Shown: one piece after another, positions 27,009 through 35,645 of the stretch
How the letters are laid out: every line of letters begins with the position of its first letter
Numbering within the stretch: the stretch's first letter is position 1
Assembly: GCF_000308755.1 (NCBI RefSeq)
Contig: NZ_BAGF01000006.1
Span: 124,001 to 188,000 of the forward strand
Reading direction: 5' to 3'
Origin: Nocardia pneumoniae NBRC 100136
GTDB taxonomy: Bacteria; Actinomycetota; Actinomycetes; Mycobacteriales; Mycobacteriaceae
DNA length: 64,000 nt
Made by a program: the position numbers and the translations under genes
Notes under the pieces: model-generated
The model's database searches: none
Seen by the model: the letters and a program-made list of their open reading frames with translations, nothing else
What the model was told of the DNA's origin: nothing

Positions 27009-27802
27009 CGGGCCCGCTGTCGGTCGCCCCCGCGCCCGTTCCCGGGCACGGCCTGCTGACCGGGCGCACCGCCGTGATCACCGCCGCCGCGGGCACCGGC
27101 ATCGGCTCGGCCACAGCGCGCAGGCTGCTGGCGGAGGGTGCGGACGTGGTGGTCTCGGACTGGCACGAGCGGCGGCTGGCGGAGACGGCCACCGAGCTCG
27201 CCGCCGAGTTCCCGGACCGGCGGGTCGCCTCGATCGTGTGCGACGTGCAGAGCACCGAGCAGGTGAACGCGCTGGTGCGCGGCGCGGCCGAGGCCGTGGG
27301 CCGGATCGACATCATGGTCAACAACGCCGGGCTGGGCGGGGAGACGCCTGTGGTCGACATGACCGACGAGCAGTGGAGCCGCGTCCTGGACATCACGCTG
27401 AACGGCACGTTTCGCTGCACCCGCGCCGCACTGGGCTACTTCCGTGCGGCGGGCCACGGCGGCGTGATCGTCAACAACGCGAGCGTGCTCGGCTGGCGGG
27501 CGCAGCACGGCCAAGCGCACTACGCCGCGGCGAAGGCGGGCGTGATGGCGCTGACCAGGTGCAGTGCGATCGAAGCCGCCGAACTCGGCGTCCGGATCAA
27601 CGCGGTGGCCCCGAGTATCGCCAGGCACGCTTTCCTCGACAAGGTGAGTTCCGCCGACCTGCTGGACCGGTTGTCCGAGCGCGAGGCGTTCGGCCGCGCG
27701 GCCGAGCCGTGGGAGGTCGCCGCGACGATCGCGATGTTGGCCAGTGACTACACCTCGTATCTGACCGGCGAGGTGGTCTCGGTCAGCAGCCAGCGCGCCT
27801 GA
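27005..27802 (+). CDS. ipdF: IpdF-like short-chain dehydrogenase
   Basis: 265-residue SDR, positional and sequence counterpart of Rv3559c/IpdF beside fadE30. Cofactor loop AVITAAAGTGIGSATARRL (residues 24-40, with an unusual AAAGTGIG in place of TGxxxGIG), NNAG at about 103, catalytic Ser in VNNASVLGW and YxxxK in HYAAAKAGV. IpdF is reported to act as an alcohol dehydrogenase on hydroxylated HIP-CoA intermediates. GTG start overlaps the fadE30 stop; co-transcribed, followed by a hairpin. Confidence 0.85.
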   Translation: MTGPLSVAPAPVPGHGLLTGRTAVITAAAGTGIGSATARRLLAEGADVVVSDWHERRLAETATELAAEFPDRRVASIVCDVQSTEQVNALVRGAAEAVGRIDIMVNNAGLGGETPVVDMTDEQWSRVLDITLNGTFRCTRAALGYFRAAGHGGVIVNNASVLGWRAQHGQAHYAAAKAGVMALTRCSAIEAAELGVRINAVAPSIARHAFLDKVSSADLLDRLSEREAFGRAAEPWEVAATIAMLASDYTSYLTGEVVSVSSQRA

Positions 27803-27820
27803 GCGCCTGGGGTTCCGCGG

Positions 27821-27858
27821 CCGCCCGTCCAGTTCGTTGGCGCTGGATAGGCGGGCGG
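27821..27858 (+). terminator. Hairpin after ipdF
   Basis: CCGCCCG-TCCAG pairs with CTGGA and CGGGCGG (27852-27858) around a loop, with a 4-base bulge on the right arm. Located 19 bases after the ipdF stop. Confidence 0.55.
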
Positions 27859-28059
27859 GCGTGTCCCTGGCGATCATCGAGCAGCCGCTTGCTCGGTGCC
27901 GGTGCGGCGATCCGCGCGCCGTAGTGCGTTCGCCTTCCAGCGTCGGGCACAGTGCACCGAAATAGGCGGCTGATCAGGTGGAAAAGGGCGAGCCGGAGAG
28001 CGCGGGGGTGTGCCATGCTGGATGGGATCGGATCCGCGCTCTGCAAGGGGGCGATGGCT

Positions 28060-28791
28060 ATGGGCCTGGATCGCCCACCTGCCCGCGAACAACTGGAACT
28101 CGACTTGGTCCGCGACGTCGTACTCGCCAGGCGGCGGCTGGACAGCCTCGTGCTATCGGCGCTCACCCTGGGTGCCGAACTCATCGAGCACACTTCCGAA
28201 CGCTCGGTCGCGATGGCGGCCGCACGCATTCTCGAGCAGCACGCCGTCGACGAGACCGAAGTCGCCCGCGACCCGCGCGGCGCGTTGCGCGCGGATCTGG
28301 CGCGTGATCGGGAGCGCGCCAGGCGCATCGGCCTCAGCGTGCCGGGGAATTCCGACACCGAGGACGAGCGGCGCAGGCAGCGTCAGACGGCTCTGCTGTG
28401 TGAGGTGCGCGCCGACCTGCTCGCGGTGCTCGCGAAATGCCGCAGATCCCGGTTCGACGGGGTGGCCTTCGCGGACGAGATCGCCCAGGGGCTGTGCGCG
28501 GCCACGGACAAGCTCGTGATCGGCGCCGACATGGAGACCTATCGCGCCTGGCAGCGCGGCATGGTGCTCAAGTTGAGCGAGGAACCGGTCGCGGGCGGTC
28601 CGCCGCGGGTGATGGCCACCGTGGACGCGGGACCGGACCGGGGCCAGCTCACCGTGGAATGGGACAGTTGCGAACGCCGTCTCGCGCTTGTCGCGCGAAT
28701 GGCGCGTGCGGGCGTCTCGCCCGTGGTGATCTGCGATCGACTGCTGGCCGACCTCTCGGTTTCCTCCCCGCTGCGCTACTCGGCGCGCTGA
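28060..28791 (+). CDS. Actinobacterial hypothetical protein
   Basis: About 243 residues, no known domain recognised. The start MGLDRPPAREQLELDLVRDV is followed by an alpha-helical region (VLARRRLDSLVLSALTLGAELIEHTSE; VRADLLAVLAKCRRS) and a C-terminal block with ERRLALVARMARAGVSPVVICDRLLADL. Soluble. Start uncertain: ATG 28060 has GGGGGC at good distance; ATG 28054 and 28015 are in frame. It lies between the ipdF hairpin and the kstR2 promoter without its own KstR2 motif, so it may not belong to the steroid regulon. Confidence 0.6.
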   Translation: MGLDRPPAREQLELDLVRDVVLARRRLDSLVLSALTLGAELIEHTSERSVAMAAARILEQHAVDETEVARDPRGALRADLARDRERARRIGLSVPGNSDTEDERRRQRQTALLCEVRADLLAVLAKCRRSRFDGVAFADEIAQGLCAATDKLVIGADMETYRAWQRGMVLKLSEEPVAGGPPRVMATVDAGPDRGQLTVEWDSCERRLALVARMARAGVSPVVICDRLLADLSVSSPLRYSAR

Positions 28792-28802
28792 ATGACCACT
28801 CG

Positions 28803-28820
28803 ACCAAGCAAATGCTTGGT
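28803..28820. promoter_or_regulatory. KstR2 operator upstream of kstR2
   Basis: ACCAAGCA-AA-TGCTTGGT, an 18-bp dyad. Against AnCAAGnnCTTGnT the right half is exact and the left half differs by one base in the same register (AGCAAATGCTTGGT). It ends 2 bases before a TATGAT -10 box (28823-28828), so autorepression is expected. Confidence 0.82.
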
Positions 28821-28835
28821 TGTATGATGGGCCGC

Positions 28836-29444
28836 GTGACCGCACCAGACGCCTCGAAATCAGCACGGCGCAGCGAGCTGCTCGCCCTTGCGGCCGAATT
28901 GTTCGCCGAGCGGGGATTGCGCGCCACCACCGTGCGTGACATCGCCGACGCGGCCGGAATCCTGTCGGGGAGCCTCTACCACCACTTCGATTCCAAAGAG
29001 TCGATGGTGGACGAGATCCTGCGCGGATTCCTCGACGACCTGTTCGGCCGTTACCGCGAGATCGTCGCCTCCGGACTGAGTTCGCGAGACACCTTGGAAG
29101 CCTTGGTGCTCGCGTCCTACGAGTCGTTCGACCGCTGGCACGCGGCGGTCGCGATCTACCAGGCCGAGGCGAAGCGGTTGCGCACCGCCGAGCGGTTCAC
29201 CTACATCGCCGACTACAACCGCGAATTCCGTGAACTCTGGCACCGGGTGCTGACCAACGGCGTCCAGGACGGCAGCTTCCGGCCGGAACTCGACGTCGAA
29301 CTGGCATACCGCTTCCTGCGCGACACGGTGTGGGTCGCGGTGCGGTGGTACCGGCCCGGCGGCCCCATCACCGTCGACAACCTCGCCAAGCAGTACCTGA
29401 CCATCGTGCTCGACGGGCTCACCGTCCCCGAGCGCACCACGTAG
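28836..29444 (+). CDS. kstR2: KstR2, TetR-family repressor of the HIP regulon
   Basis: 202 residues. The helix-turn-helix SELLALAAELFAERGLRATTVRDIADAAGILSGSLYHHFDSKE and C-terminal FRPELDVELAYRFLRDTVWVAVRWYRPGGP match the KstR2 pattern; family knowledge says HIP-CoA is the inducer. The GTG at 28836 is chosen over ATGs at 28824/28827: it gives exactly the ten-residue leader before the conserved RR-x-ELL seen in M. tuberculosis KstR2, and it lies 7 bases after TATGAT, consistent with a leaderless transcript. Upstream of and 10 bases from fadA6. Confidence 0.92.
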   Translation: MTAPDASKSARRSELLALAAELFAERGLRATTVRDIADAAGILSGSLYHHFDSKESMVDEILRGFLDDLFGRYREIVASGLSSRDTLEALVLASYESFDRWHAAVAIYQAEAKRLRTAERFTYIADYNREFRELWHRVLTNGVQDGSFRPELDVELAYRFLRDTVWVAVRWYRPGGPITVDNLAKQYLTIVLDGLTVPERTT

Positions 29445-29454
29445 GAGTCCTTAC

Positions 29455-30648
29455 ATGTCAGCACCTTCCGCGTCCCGTCGTCCGTATGCCCCGCTGCGGG
29501 AGGCGTACGTGATCGATGCGGTACGCACCCCGGTCGGTAAGCGCGGCGGCGCACTGGCGGGCGTCCACCCCGCCGATCTGGGTGCGGCCGTGCTGCGCGG
29601 CCTGCTGGACCGCAGCCCGATCGACCCGGGCGTCGTGGACGACGTCATCGTGGGTTGCGTCGACAACATCGGTCCGCAGGCGGGCAATATCGGCCGCACC
29701 ATGTGGCTGACCGCGGGGTACCCCGAAGAGGTTCCCGGTGTCACGGTGGACCGGCAGTGCGGATCCAGCCAGCAGGCGATCAATTTCGGCGCGCAGGCCA
29801 TCATGAGCGGCACCGCCGAGGTGATCGTGGCCGGTGGCGTGCAGAACATGAGCGCGATCCCGATCTCCGCGGCCATGCTCGCTGGCAAGGAATACGGCTT
29901 CGACTCGCCGTTCGTCGGCGCGGAAGGCTGGGACCACCGCTACGGCACCGGCGAGGTCTCGCAGTTCCGCGGCGCGGAGTTGATCGCCGAGAAGTGGGGC
30001 ATCAGCAGGGAGGACATGGAGCGCTGGGCGCTGCGCAGCCACGAACGGGCCCGCGACGCGATCAAGAACGGCCGCTTCGACAACGAGATCGTCCCGGTCG
30101 GCGATTTCTGGATCGACCAGGGCCCCCGCGAGACCAGCCTGGCGAAGATGGCCGCGCTGCCGCCGCTGGCCGAGGGCAGCCCGCTCACCGCGGCGGTAGC
30201 CAGCCAGATCTCCGACGGCGCCAGCGCCACCCTGCTCGCGTCGGAGTGGGCGGTGCGGGAGTACGGCCTGACGCCGCGGGCGCGCATCCACCATGTGAGC
30301 GCACGCGGCGCGGACCCGATCTTCATGCTCAGCGCGCCGATTCCGGCGACCAGGTGGGCGCTGGAGAAGTCCGGGCTGACCATCGACGACATCGATGTGG
30401 TCGAGATCAACGAGGCGTTCGCGCCGGTGGTGCTGGCCTGGTTGAAGGAGACCGGCGCCGACCCGGAGCGGGTCAACGTCAACGGTGGGGCCATCGCCCT
30501 CGGCCACCCGCTCGGGGCCACCGGCGCAAAGCTTTTCGCCACCCTGCTCAACGAGCTCGAGCGGATCGAGGGCCGCTACGGCCTGCTGACCATCTGCGAG
30601 GGCGGCGGCACCGCCAACACCACCATCATCGAGCGCCTGCCGCGCTGA
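29455..30648 (+). CDS. fadA6: FadA6 thiolase
   Basis: 397-residue acetyl-CoA acyltransferase that closes ring C/D breakdown by thiolysis. Nucleophilic Cys102 in [28 protein letters not shown] carries the catalytic His; LLTICEGGGTANTTIIERL the second Cys. VIDAVRTPVGKRGGALAGV at the start is the thiolase CoA-loop region. ATG 29455 with TAGGAG upstream, 10 bases after kstR2, so co-transcribed with the repressor. Same gene pair order as Rv3557c-Rv3556c. Confidence 0.92.
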   Translation: MSAPSASRRPYAPLREAYVIDAVRTPVGKRGGALAGVHPADLGAAVLRGLLDRSPIDPGVVDDVIVGCVDNIGPQAGNIGRTMWLTAGYPEEVPGVTVDRQCGSSQQAINFGAQAIMSGTAEVIVAGGVQNMSAIPISAAMLAGKEYGFDSPFVGAEGWDHRYGTGEVSQFRGAELIAEKWGISREDMERWALRSHERARDAIKNGRFDNEIVPVGDFWIDQGPRETSLAKMAALPPLAEGSPLTAAVASQISDGASATLLASEWAVREYGLTPRARIHHVSARGADPIFMLSAPIPATRWALEKSGLTIDDIDVVEINEAFAPVVLAWLKETGADPERVNVNGGAIALGHPLGATGAKLFATLLNELERIEGRYGLLTICEGGGTANTTIIERLPR

Positions 30649-30660
30649 GACGGACGAGCG

Positions 30661-30692
30661 GCACGTCGGCGACGCCGAGTCCGCCGACGTGC
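30661..30692 (+). terminator. Hairpin after fadA6
   Basis: GCACGTCGGCG (30661-30671), 10-base loop, CGCCGACGTGC (30682-30692): perfect 11-bp stem 13 bases after the stop. Confidence 0.65.
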
Positions 30693-30763
30693 GCCCGGGA
30701 AACGAGGGGGCGACCCCTGGGCCGCTGGTGACACCCCGATGGGGACGTCCTGGAGGACTCCGG

Positions 30764-31237
30764 TCAGGCCGGTCCGGTGTCGACGGTGTAGGTGCCGACC
30801 AGCTGACCGTGTCCGATACTTGCTTCCTCGATCGCGGATTTCGCCTGCGCCACGGACGTTTTCGAGTTCAAGGAAACCGGGTGTGACAGCGCATGCACGA
30901 TGAATCGGTAATGGTGCACTCCGGTCCCGGTCGGTGGGCACGGCCCGAAGTAATCGGCCAGGTCCGCGCTGTTCAGGCTGACCACACCGCCCTTCGGTGT
31001 CTGGCCCTCCTCGCTGAAGGTCGTGGTCGGCGGGATGTCGCTGACCACCCAGTGGGTGAACAGCCCGATAGGCGCGTCCGGGTCGTCCATGATCAGCGCG
31101 AGCCGGACGGCCGACTCCGGAACGCTCCAGGTCAGCGGTGGCGGCCGGTTCTTTCCGGTGCACGAGTAGACCTCCGGAATGGGTGCGCCATCGGCGAAAG
31201 CGCTACTGCTCACCGTGATCTCGTTCGTCGCAGGCAT
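30764..31237 (-). CDS. YbhB/YbcL-type PEBP-family protein
   Basis: 157 residues from ATG 31237. The fold is plain: IPEVYSCTGKNRPPPLTW, LALIMDDPDAPIGLFTHWVVSDIPP and GPCPPTGTGVHHYRFIVHAL hold the phosphate-binding pocket of the phosphatidylethanolamine-binding family. GCGGAGG precedes the ATG. The frame remains open to 31360 (TTG) and encodes a lipobox-like SVAACGGTGESKDSTTTT, typical of a lipoprotein N-terminus, so an exported longer form is possible. Function unknown. Confidence 0.8.
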   Translation of the reverse strand: MPATNEITVSSSAFADGAPIPEVYSCTGKNRPPPLTWSVPESAVRLALIMDDPDAPIGLFTHWVVSDIPPTTTFSEEGQTPKGGVVSLNSADLADYFGPCPPTGTGVHHYRFIVHALSHPVSLNSKTSVAQAKSAIEEASIGHGQLVGTYTVDTGPA

Positions 31238-31447
31238 CGTGGCCTCCGCTCGAGTGGTAGTGGTCGAGTCCTTGGATTCGCCGGTGCCGCCGCATGCCGC
31301 GACCGACGCCTGCGCCGGCGCGGCGGAGACAGGCGAAACCGGTATGCGGTTATAGATCAAGATTAGGCCGCCGATTCCCCGTCAACCAGGCGTCGGCGGT
31401 AAATGCGCTGGTCCGGGTACCGGTCGGGCTGGTGGTGGTGCGTGGGG

Positions 31448-32023
31448 TCACGGCAGACCGGCGAGGGCCGCAACGACTGCCCAAGCGTCGGCACCTGGTT
31501 CCGATGTCCAAGGGGCTGTGGGTTTGTGGATGCGTAGCGAGACCACGCCGTGCAGGGCACACCACACACGCAGCGCGATATCCGGTGATTGCTCTGCGGC
31601 GGGTAACAGATCGGCGAGACGGTCCAGCAGATCCAGCCCCGGCCCGGTACCGGATTCGATCGAGGGATCGGGGCGTTCGAACAGCAATTGGTAGGCGCCG
31701 GGATGCTTCTCGGCCCACGTGAGATAGGCATCGATCAACGAGCGCAGCCGGTCGGCGCGGGTGCCGTCGACAGGGTCCGCGGCATCCAGCGCGTGCCGCA
31801 GCCGACCGAACAGTTCCTCGGTCACGGCATAGTTCAGCGCGTCCTGCGACGGGAAATGCATGTAGACCGCACTGGGCGCGACACCGCAGGCCCGGGCGAT
31901 GGCCCGCAGTGACGGCGTCGGCAACGACTGCGGTTCCAGCAGCAGCTCGATCGCGGCGGCTACCAATTCCGCGCGCAGCCGCTCACCCTCCCCACGCGCT
32001 CGTCGCTGGCGTGTATCGGTCAT
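31448..32023 (-). CDS. TetR-family repressor
   Basis: 191 residues. N-terminal helix-turn-helix: AELVAAAIELLLEPQSLPTPSLRAIARACGVAPSAVYMHFPSQDAL; C-terminal WHG-like ligand domain with RLRSLIDAYLTWAEKHPGAYQLLFE. ATG 32023. Divergent from an SDR gene across two near-identical palindromes at 32047-32085, so self- and neighbour-repression is likely. Confidence 0.85.
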   Translation of the reverse strand: MTDTRQRRARGEGERLRAELVAAAIELLLEPQSLPTPSLRAIARACGVAPSAVYMHFPSQDALNYAVTEELFGRLRHALDAADPVDGTRADRLRSLIDAYLTWAEKHPGAYQLLFERPDPSIESGTGPGLDLLDRLADLLPAAEQSPDIALRVWCALHGVVSLRIHKPTAPWTSEPGADAWAVVAALAGLP

Positions 32024-32046
32024 CGGGCCTCCTTGACACAGCTCAC

Positions 32047-32085
32047 TGAACAGCTGTTAAGTATAGCTAGCTGAACAGCTGTTCA
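32047..32085. promoter_or_regulatory. Paired TetR operators TGAACAGCTGTT
   Basis: TGAACAGCTGTT at 32047-32058 and the perfect 14-bp palindrome TGAACAGCTGTTCA at 32072-32085, separated centre to centre by about 26 bp. The second ends 15 bases before the SDR ATG; they frame the divergent promoters. Confidence 0.75.
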
Positions 32086-32100
32086 CCTTCAGGAGGCGAC

Positions 32101-32892
32101 ATGAGGAACTGGGAAGGCGCGACCGCGGTCGTGACCGGCGCGAGTAGCGGGATCGGCGCGGCGTTCGCCACGGCCTTGGCCGAACGGCGGTGCGACCTGA
32201 TCCTGGTCGCCCGGCGCGAGCATCGGCTGCGCGAGCTGGCGGCAGACCTCGAACACAGCTTCGGCATCCGGGCGCGAGTCGTCACCGCGGACCTTTCGCT
32301 TCCCGCGGACGTCGAGCGACTCGCCGCGGTGCTGAGCGCGGACGGCAACCCGATCGATCTCCTGGTCAACAATGCCGGTTTCGCGACCCACGGCCCGCTC
32401 GTCGACCACGACCCCGCGCGAATGCGCGAGGAGATCGCGGTCAACATCACCGCCGTCGCGGAACTGACCAGGGCGGTCCTGCCGGACATGATTCGGCGCG
32501 GCGACGGAGCGGTGGTCAGCATCGCCTCCACCGCGGCGTTCCAGCCGATCCCGTTCATGGCCGTCTACGGCGCGACGAAGGCGTTCGTGCTCTCGTTCAC
32601 CGAGGCGCTGTGGGGCGAACTCGAAGGCAGCGGCGTCACCGCGCTGGCCGTGTGCCCTGGTGCCACCGATACCGAGTTCTTCGAGGTGGCGGGCGAGGCC
32701 GCCAGCGTCGGACGACGGCAGACATCGGCGCAGGTGGTGGCGACGGCTCTCGGCGAACTGGACCGCCGCGCGCCACGGCCGAGCGTGGTATCCGGGTTGA
32801 CGAACGCGGTGTCCGCGCGGCTGCCGCGGTACCTACCGCGCCGCACCACGATTCGACTGACCCGTGGATTGGTCGCCGAGAAACGACCATGA
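32101..32892 (+). CDS. Short-chain dehydrogenase/reductase
   Basis: 263 residues, classical SDR: TAVVTGASSGIGAAFATALA, LLVNNAGFATHGPL, VVSIASTAAFQPIPFMAVYGATKAFVLSFTEAL with Ser, Tyr and Lys in place, then VCPGATDTEFF. ATG 32101 with AGGAGG at ideal distance. Similar to lipid-type SDRs (DltE-like), substrate unknown. Regulated in all probability by the divergent TetR. Convergent with ipdC (5 bases apart). Confidence 0.85.
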   Translation: MRNWEGATAVVTGASSGIGAAFATALAERRCDLILVARREHRLRELAADLEHSFGIRARVVTADLSLPADVERLAAVLSADGNPIDLLVNNAGFATHGPLVDHDPARMREEIAVNITAVAELTRAVLPDMIRRGDGAVVSIASTAAFQPIPFMAVYGATKAFVLSFTEALWGELEGSGVTALAVCPGATDTEFFEVAGEAASVGRRQTSAQVVATALGELDRRAPRPSVVSGLTNAVSARLPRYLPRRTTIRLTRGLVAEKRP

Positions 32893-32897
32893 CGCCA

Positions 32898-33962
32898 TCA
32901 TTCGGGCAGCGCGGCGAGCACACCGATCCGCGCCAGGGCGTCGGTGACGATCCGATCGATCAGCTCCTCGCAGGTGGGCAGGTCATCGATGATCCCGGTG
33001 ACCTGGCCCGCCGCGAGCACTCCCGCCTGGGTGTTGCCCTCGACCAGTCCGGCGCGCAGCAGCATGGGCGTATTCGCCGCCATGACGACCTGGGACCAGC
33101 TGAGATCCTTGGTCTTTCGCATGGCCAGGCCGTCGCGGATCATGGTGGACCACTTCATGCCGGTCATGCTCTTGAACCGGGCCGCGTTCGCGACCGCCGC
33201 GGTGAGCCCGCGCCAGCGGCCCGAATGCTCCAGGCGCTGTACCAGTTCGGTGTTCAGCACCCGGTGCGGCATGCCGTCGACCTTCAGTGACACCACCGTG
33301 TCCTGGAGCTGCCTGCGCAGGTACTCCTGCTTGACCGCGCCCGGGACCGTGCTCTCCTGGGTGAGCAGGAAGCGGGTGCCCATCGCGATGCCCGCCGCGC
33401 CGTAGGCGAGGGCGGCGGCCAACCCGCGTCCGTCGAAGAACCCGCCCGCCGCGATCACGGGAATGTCCACCGCGTCCAGCACGGACGGCAACAGCAAAGT
33501 GGTGGCCACCGGGCCGGTGTGCCCGCCGCCCTCGCCGCCCTGCACGATCACCGCGTCCGCGCCCCAGGCCGCCACCTTGACCGCGTGCTTGGCCGCACCG
33601 ATCGACGGGATGACTACCACGCCAGCGTCTTTCAGCTTCGCGATCAGGTCCTGCTTGGGCGCGAGCGCGAACGAGGCGACCGCGACTTTCTCCCGGATCA
33701 GCAGATCGATCCGCTCGGCGGCGTCGGCGGCGTCGGCGCGAATGTTGACGCCGAACGGTTTCCCGGTGTGCGCCTTGGTCTTCGCGATGGCCGCCTCCAG
33801 CTCCGCGAAGGTCATGGTGGCGGAGGCGAGGATGCCGAGTCCGCCCGCTTCCGCCGTGGCCGCGACCAGCCGCGGACCCGCCACCCAACCCATACCGGTC
33901 TGCACGATCGGGTGTTCGACGCCGACCAGATCGGTCAGCGCGGTACGCAGATGTGCCGTCAT
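32898..33962 (-). CDS. ipdC: IpdC, flavin-dependent reductase of ring C/D catabolism
   Basis: 354-residue TIM-barrel flavoprotein of the nitronate monooxygenase / 2-nitropropane dioxygenase-like family: GVEHPIVQTGMGWVAGPRLVAATAEAGG at the start, VVIPSIGAAKHAVKVAAWGADAVIVQGGEGGGHTG (FMN phosphate site), IPVIAAGGFFDGRGLAAALAYGAAGIAMGTRF. In relatives IpdC works on the HIP-CoA pathway. ATG 33962 overlaps the ipdB stop (ATGA). Last of echA20-ipdA-ipdB-ipdC. Confidence 0.9.
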   Translation of the reverse strand: MTAHLRTALTDLVGVEHPIVQTGMGWVAGPRLVAATAEAGGLGILASATMTFAELEAAIAKTKAHTGKPFGVNIRADAADAAERIDLLIREKVAVASFALAPKQDLIAKLKDAGVVVIPSIGAAKHAVKVAAWGADAVIVQGGEGGGHTGPVATTLLLPSVLDAVDIPVIAAGGFFDGRGLAAALAYGAAGIAMGTRFLLTQESTVPGAVKQEYLRRQLQDTVVSLKVDGMPHRVLNTELVQRLEHSGRWRGLTAAVANAARFKSMTGMKWSTMIRDGLAMRKTKDLSWSQVVMAANTPMLLRAGLVEGNTQAGVLAAGQVTGIIDDLPTCEELIDRIVTDALARIGVLAALPE

Positions 33963-34717
33963 GACGGGACCTCGGTTTCGCGAATCTTCTTGGGGTCGAG
34001 CACCTCTCGGATCAACCGCAGTTCCTCGGCGGTGGGCTTGCGCGTCTCCTCCGCGTCGGCGAGTCCCGCGATGTCGAAGGACGTGTTCTCGGCGACCTCC
34101 TCGGCGGTGACGCCGGGGTGCAGGCTGCGCGCGCGCATGGTGTGGCCGGGACCTTCGAAATCGAAGACGCCCAGGTTGGTCACTACGCGGTGCAGGTGAT
34201 GGAAGCGGTAGGCGGGGTCGGCCGGGTCGATGTTGTCGTATCCCACACCCGAGACGATGTCGACCCGCTCGGTGAACACGCGCTTGGTGTGCCGCGCGAC
34301 CCAATAGCTGGTGGCGTGATTGATCGTGTTGCCCGGCGCGCCACGCACACCGAACATCTGCCGGGTCGGCTGCTGCAACGGACCGAACGCCGAGAGGTTC
34401 TGGTTGCCGAAGCGGTCGATCTGGTTGGCGCCCATCACCACATGCCTGCGCCCGGAGGCCACCACATCGAAGACCCTCCGGAACGGAATCCAGCCCTCGA
34501 TCGGAGCCTTTCCGCCCAGCGGGGGAGTCTCGGCGAGCAAGAGCGCCTCACCGTCCGACAGCAGCAGATCCGGTTCGGTGGTGAGCTTGGCCAACCGGGC
34601 GCCGAGGATGGACATCGGCGACATCGGACTGGCCATGATCTCCCCCGCGCCGCGGAAGATCTCCGCGCAGGCGACCGCGCACACCTCGGCGCGGGTCACG
34701 GTCTCGGTGCTGGTCAT
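33959..34717 (-). CDS. ipdB: IpdB, beta subunit of COCHEA-CoA hydrolase
   Basis: 252 residues of CoA-transferase-like fold. With IpdA it opens the last ring of COCHEA-CoA by hydrolysis rather than CoA transfer. Segments: EIMASPMSPMSILGARLAKLT, PDLLLSDGEALLLAETPP, RRHVVMGANQIDRFGNQNLSAFG, VRGAPGNTINHATSYWV. ATG 34717 shares one base with the ipdA stop. The frame opens 28 codons earlier, antisense-like, and is not used. Confidence 0.9.
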   Translation of the reverse strand: MTSTETVTRAEVCAVACAEIFRGAGEIMASPMSPMSILGARLAKLTTEPDLLLSDGEALLLAETPPLGGKAPIEGWIPFRRVFDVVASGRRHVVMGANQIDRFGNQNLSAFGPLQQPTRQMFGVRGAPGNTINHATSYWVARHTKRVFTERVDIVSGVGYDNIDPADPAYRFHHLHRVVTNLGVFDFEGPGHTMRARSLHPGVTAEEVAENTSFDIAGLADAEETRKPTAEELRLIREVLDPKKIRETEVPS

Positions 34718-35592
34718 CACGCCTCCTCGGCGAATCGGCGGACGGCGGCCTGGTACTGCTCCTCGGACCCGGCCAGGTAGGTGTCGACGAACCGCTGCCA
34801 CGCTTCCGGCGTCTCGGCCGACTCGACGTAGTGCTTCTGGAACTTCTCGTCCCGGCCGTAGCTGTCGGCCGCGAGGGTGAAATGCGCGCCGCCAGGGGCC
34901 TCCACGACGCCGTCGACCATCATGCGATTGAGCAGCAGCGCTTGCGGCGGGACGGTTTTCACCAGTTCGCCGGTCTCCACCACCCGTTCCACCGAGACGT
35001 AGCGCCGCTGCGCCGCCAGGCAGAACAGGTCGTCGAAGTACGGGTCGACGCCGGTGTAGGCGGCGTTGCCGTGCGCGTCGCCGAGGTTCAGGTGCACCAG
35101 TGCCGCATCCAGGCGCAGCGCCGGCATGGCGATCAGAGTCTCCGGCGTGCCGTCCACCGGGTACGGCGATTCGACCGTCTTCAGCTCACCCTCCCAGAAG
35201 TTCGGCACGTCCGACCCCAGACCGGCACGGATCGGCAGGAACGGCAGCCGTGCCGCCGCCGCCTCCAGGCCGCACTTGAGCATGCCCTCGTCCATCTCGC
35301 GGGCGACCAGCGCGCCGGAGGTCCGCGCGGCGGCGAACCACGGGTCGTAGAACGGCGGCGAATCCAGCGACACGAAGCCGTAGTACGCCTTGCGCACCTT
35401 CCCCGCCGAGCACAGCAGCCCGAGGTCCGGCCCGCCGTAGCTGACGACGGTCAGATCTGTCAGATCCGACCGCAGGATGGCCCGCACCAGCGCCATCGGC
35501 TTGCGCCGGGAACCCCAGCCGCCGATGCCGATGGTCATCCCGCTGCGCAGTTCGCCGACGACCTCGTCGAGCGACATCCGCTTGTCTCGCAT
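34717..35592 (-). CDS. ipdA: IpdA, alpha subunit of COCHEA-CoA hydrolase
   Basis: 291 residues: MRDKRMSLDEVVGELRSG, IGIGGWGSRRKPMALVRAIL, VVSYGGPDLGLLCSAGKVRKAYYGFVSLDSPP, LPIRAGLGSDVPNF and LNLGDAHGNAAYTGVDPYFDDLF are strongly conserved with Rv3551. ATG 35592 gives the ortholog-type start with GAGAGAG upstream. A GTG at 35649 overlapping the echA20 stop would add 19 residues and is an alternative. Partner ipdB follows immediately. Confidence 0.9.
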   Translation of the reverse strand: MRDKRMSLDEVVGELRSGMTIGIGGWGSRRKPMALVRAILRSDLTDLTVVSYGGPDLGLLCSAGKVRKAYYGFVSLDSPPFYDPWFAAARTSGALVAREMDEGMLKCGLEAAAARLPFLPIRAGLGSDVPNFWEGELKTVESPYPVDGTPETLIAMPALRLDAALVHLNLGDAHGNAAYTGVDPYFDDLFCLAAQRRYVSVERVVETGELVKTVPPQALLLNRMMVDGVVEAPGGAHFTLAADSYGRDEKFQKHYVESAETPEAWQRFVDTYLAGSEEQYQAAVRRFAEEA

Positions 35593-35645
35593 CGCTTTCA
35601 GCTCTCTCTCCGATGGGCGGCTCGCCGCCTCCCGGCCCGTTGTGG

